Source: JAZFYD01 sp036443405 (GTDB lineage: Bacteria > Planctomycetota > PLA2). From it: a DNA stretch of 6,396 nt. Below the pieces are notes generated by a model. It did no database searches and was not told the DNA's origin. It saw only the letters and a program-made list of their open reading frames with translations. Shown one piece after another: positions 6,311 to 6,396 of the stretch. How positions within the stretch are numbered: position 1 is the stretch's first letter; each line of letters opens with the position of its first letter. The stretch spans positions 1 through 6,396 of the forward strand of contig JAZFYD010000038.1 in the NCBI GenBank assembly GCA_036443405.1, read 5' to 3'. The position numbers were made by a program, and so were the translations under genes.

Positions 6311-6337
6311 GGCTCCAACGGCGTCAGCCGTTGGGCC
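6311..6337. other. Hairpin in the 3' untranslated region of the right-edge gene
   Basis: CCAACGGC (6315-6322) and GCCGTTGG (6327-6334) form a perfect 8-bp stem with a 4-nt loop. It extends by three more pairs (6311-6313 with 6335-6337) after a bulged T. It lies 10 nt past the stop codon at 6348 and about 20 nt before the terminator stem. There is no T-run next to it, so it is not a second standard terminator. RNA stability or processing is a possible role. Confidence 0.65.
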
Positions 6338-6347
6338 AGCTTACGCG

Positions 6348-6396
6348 CTACTTGTCGATGTGCATCCGAACTCGGTTCGGCTGCACGTACTCGAGA
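6348..6396 (-). CDS. C-terminal end of a gene entering from the right edge (partial)
   Basis: The minus-strand frame from the edge reads LEYVQPNRVRMHIDK and ends at a TAG (6348-6350). Its third codon positions are almost all G or C (13 of 15), matching the other genes here. The neighbouring open minus-strand frame, which runs to a TAA at 6299, has low GC at third positions and is probably not coding. The hairpin and intrinsic terminator downstream support a gene ending here. Fifteen residues are too few for me to identify the protein. Confidence 0.6.
   Translation of the reverse strand, partial: LEYVQPNRVRMHIDK

Noticed and set aside
6299..6396. Minus-strand frame ending at TAA 6299, reading RKLAQRLTPLEPATK near its end
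   Set aside because: Its codons have low third-position GC, while the overlapping frame ending at 6348 has nearly all G or C there. It also runs through the perfect hairpin.

Overview
This is a 6.4 kb GC-rich bacterial window. Three things suggest a Gram-negative envelope: a likely lipoprotein, a periplasmic adaptor protein with a TolC-docking-type tip, and strong GC bias at third codon positions. The two small left-hand proteins, and the dispersed repeats containing ACAGAGACACGGAG units, look like material I associate with Planctomycetota and similar large environmental genomes. That placement is an impression from memory, not a search result.

Layout. Bases 1-283 hold no gene I can support. 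Next come two minus-strand genes that are probably co-transcribed: a 169-residue putative lipoprotein (1337 down to 828), then a 153-residue hypothetical protein (745 down to 284). The 82 bp between them is almost filled by a 66 bp imperfect palindrome built from nested GTACCCGGTAC-type repeats. A divergent intergenic region (1338-1598) carries the first of two dispersed inverted-repeat elements. The plus-strand operon follows: ABC ATPase (1599-2312), a double-FtsX-domain permease (2312-4684, start overlapping the ATPase stop as TGATG), and a membrane-fusion/periplasmic adaptor (4688-6019). A second inverted-repeat element lies 16 bp downstream (6036-6229), so the operon is bracketed by two copies. 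At the right edge a minus-strand gene enters the window; only its last 15 codons are seen (stop at 6348). A hairpin and then a canonical intrinsic terminator follow it.

How the genes work together. The operon encodes a tripartite type VII (MacB/LolCDE/DevBCA-like) ABC exporter without its outer-membrane channel. The ATPase would drive the permease mechanically, and the adaptor would link it to a TolC-like duct encoded elsewhere. The cargo cannot be read from the sequence. I see no clearly novel gene system. The most interesting parts are the non-coding elements: the nested palindrome at 763-828 and the paired 8-bp-unit inverted repeats flanking the exporter operon.
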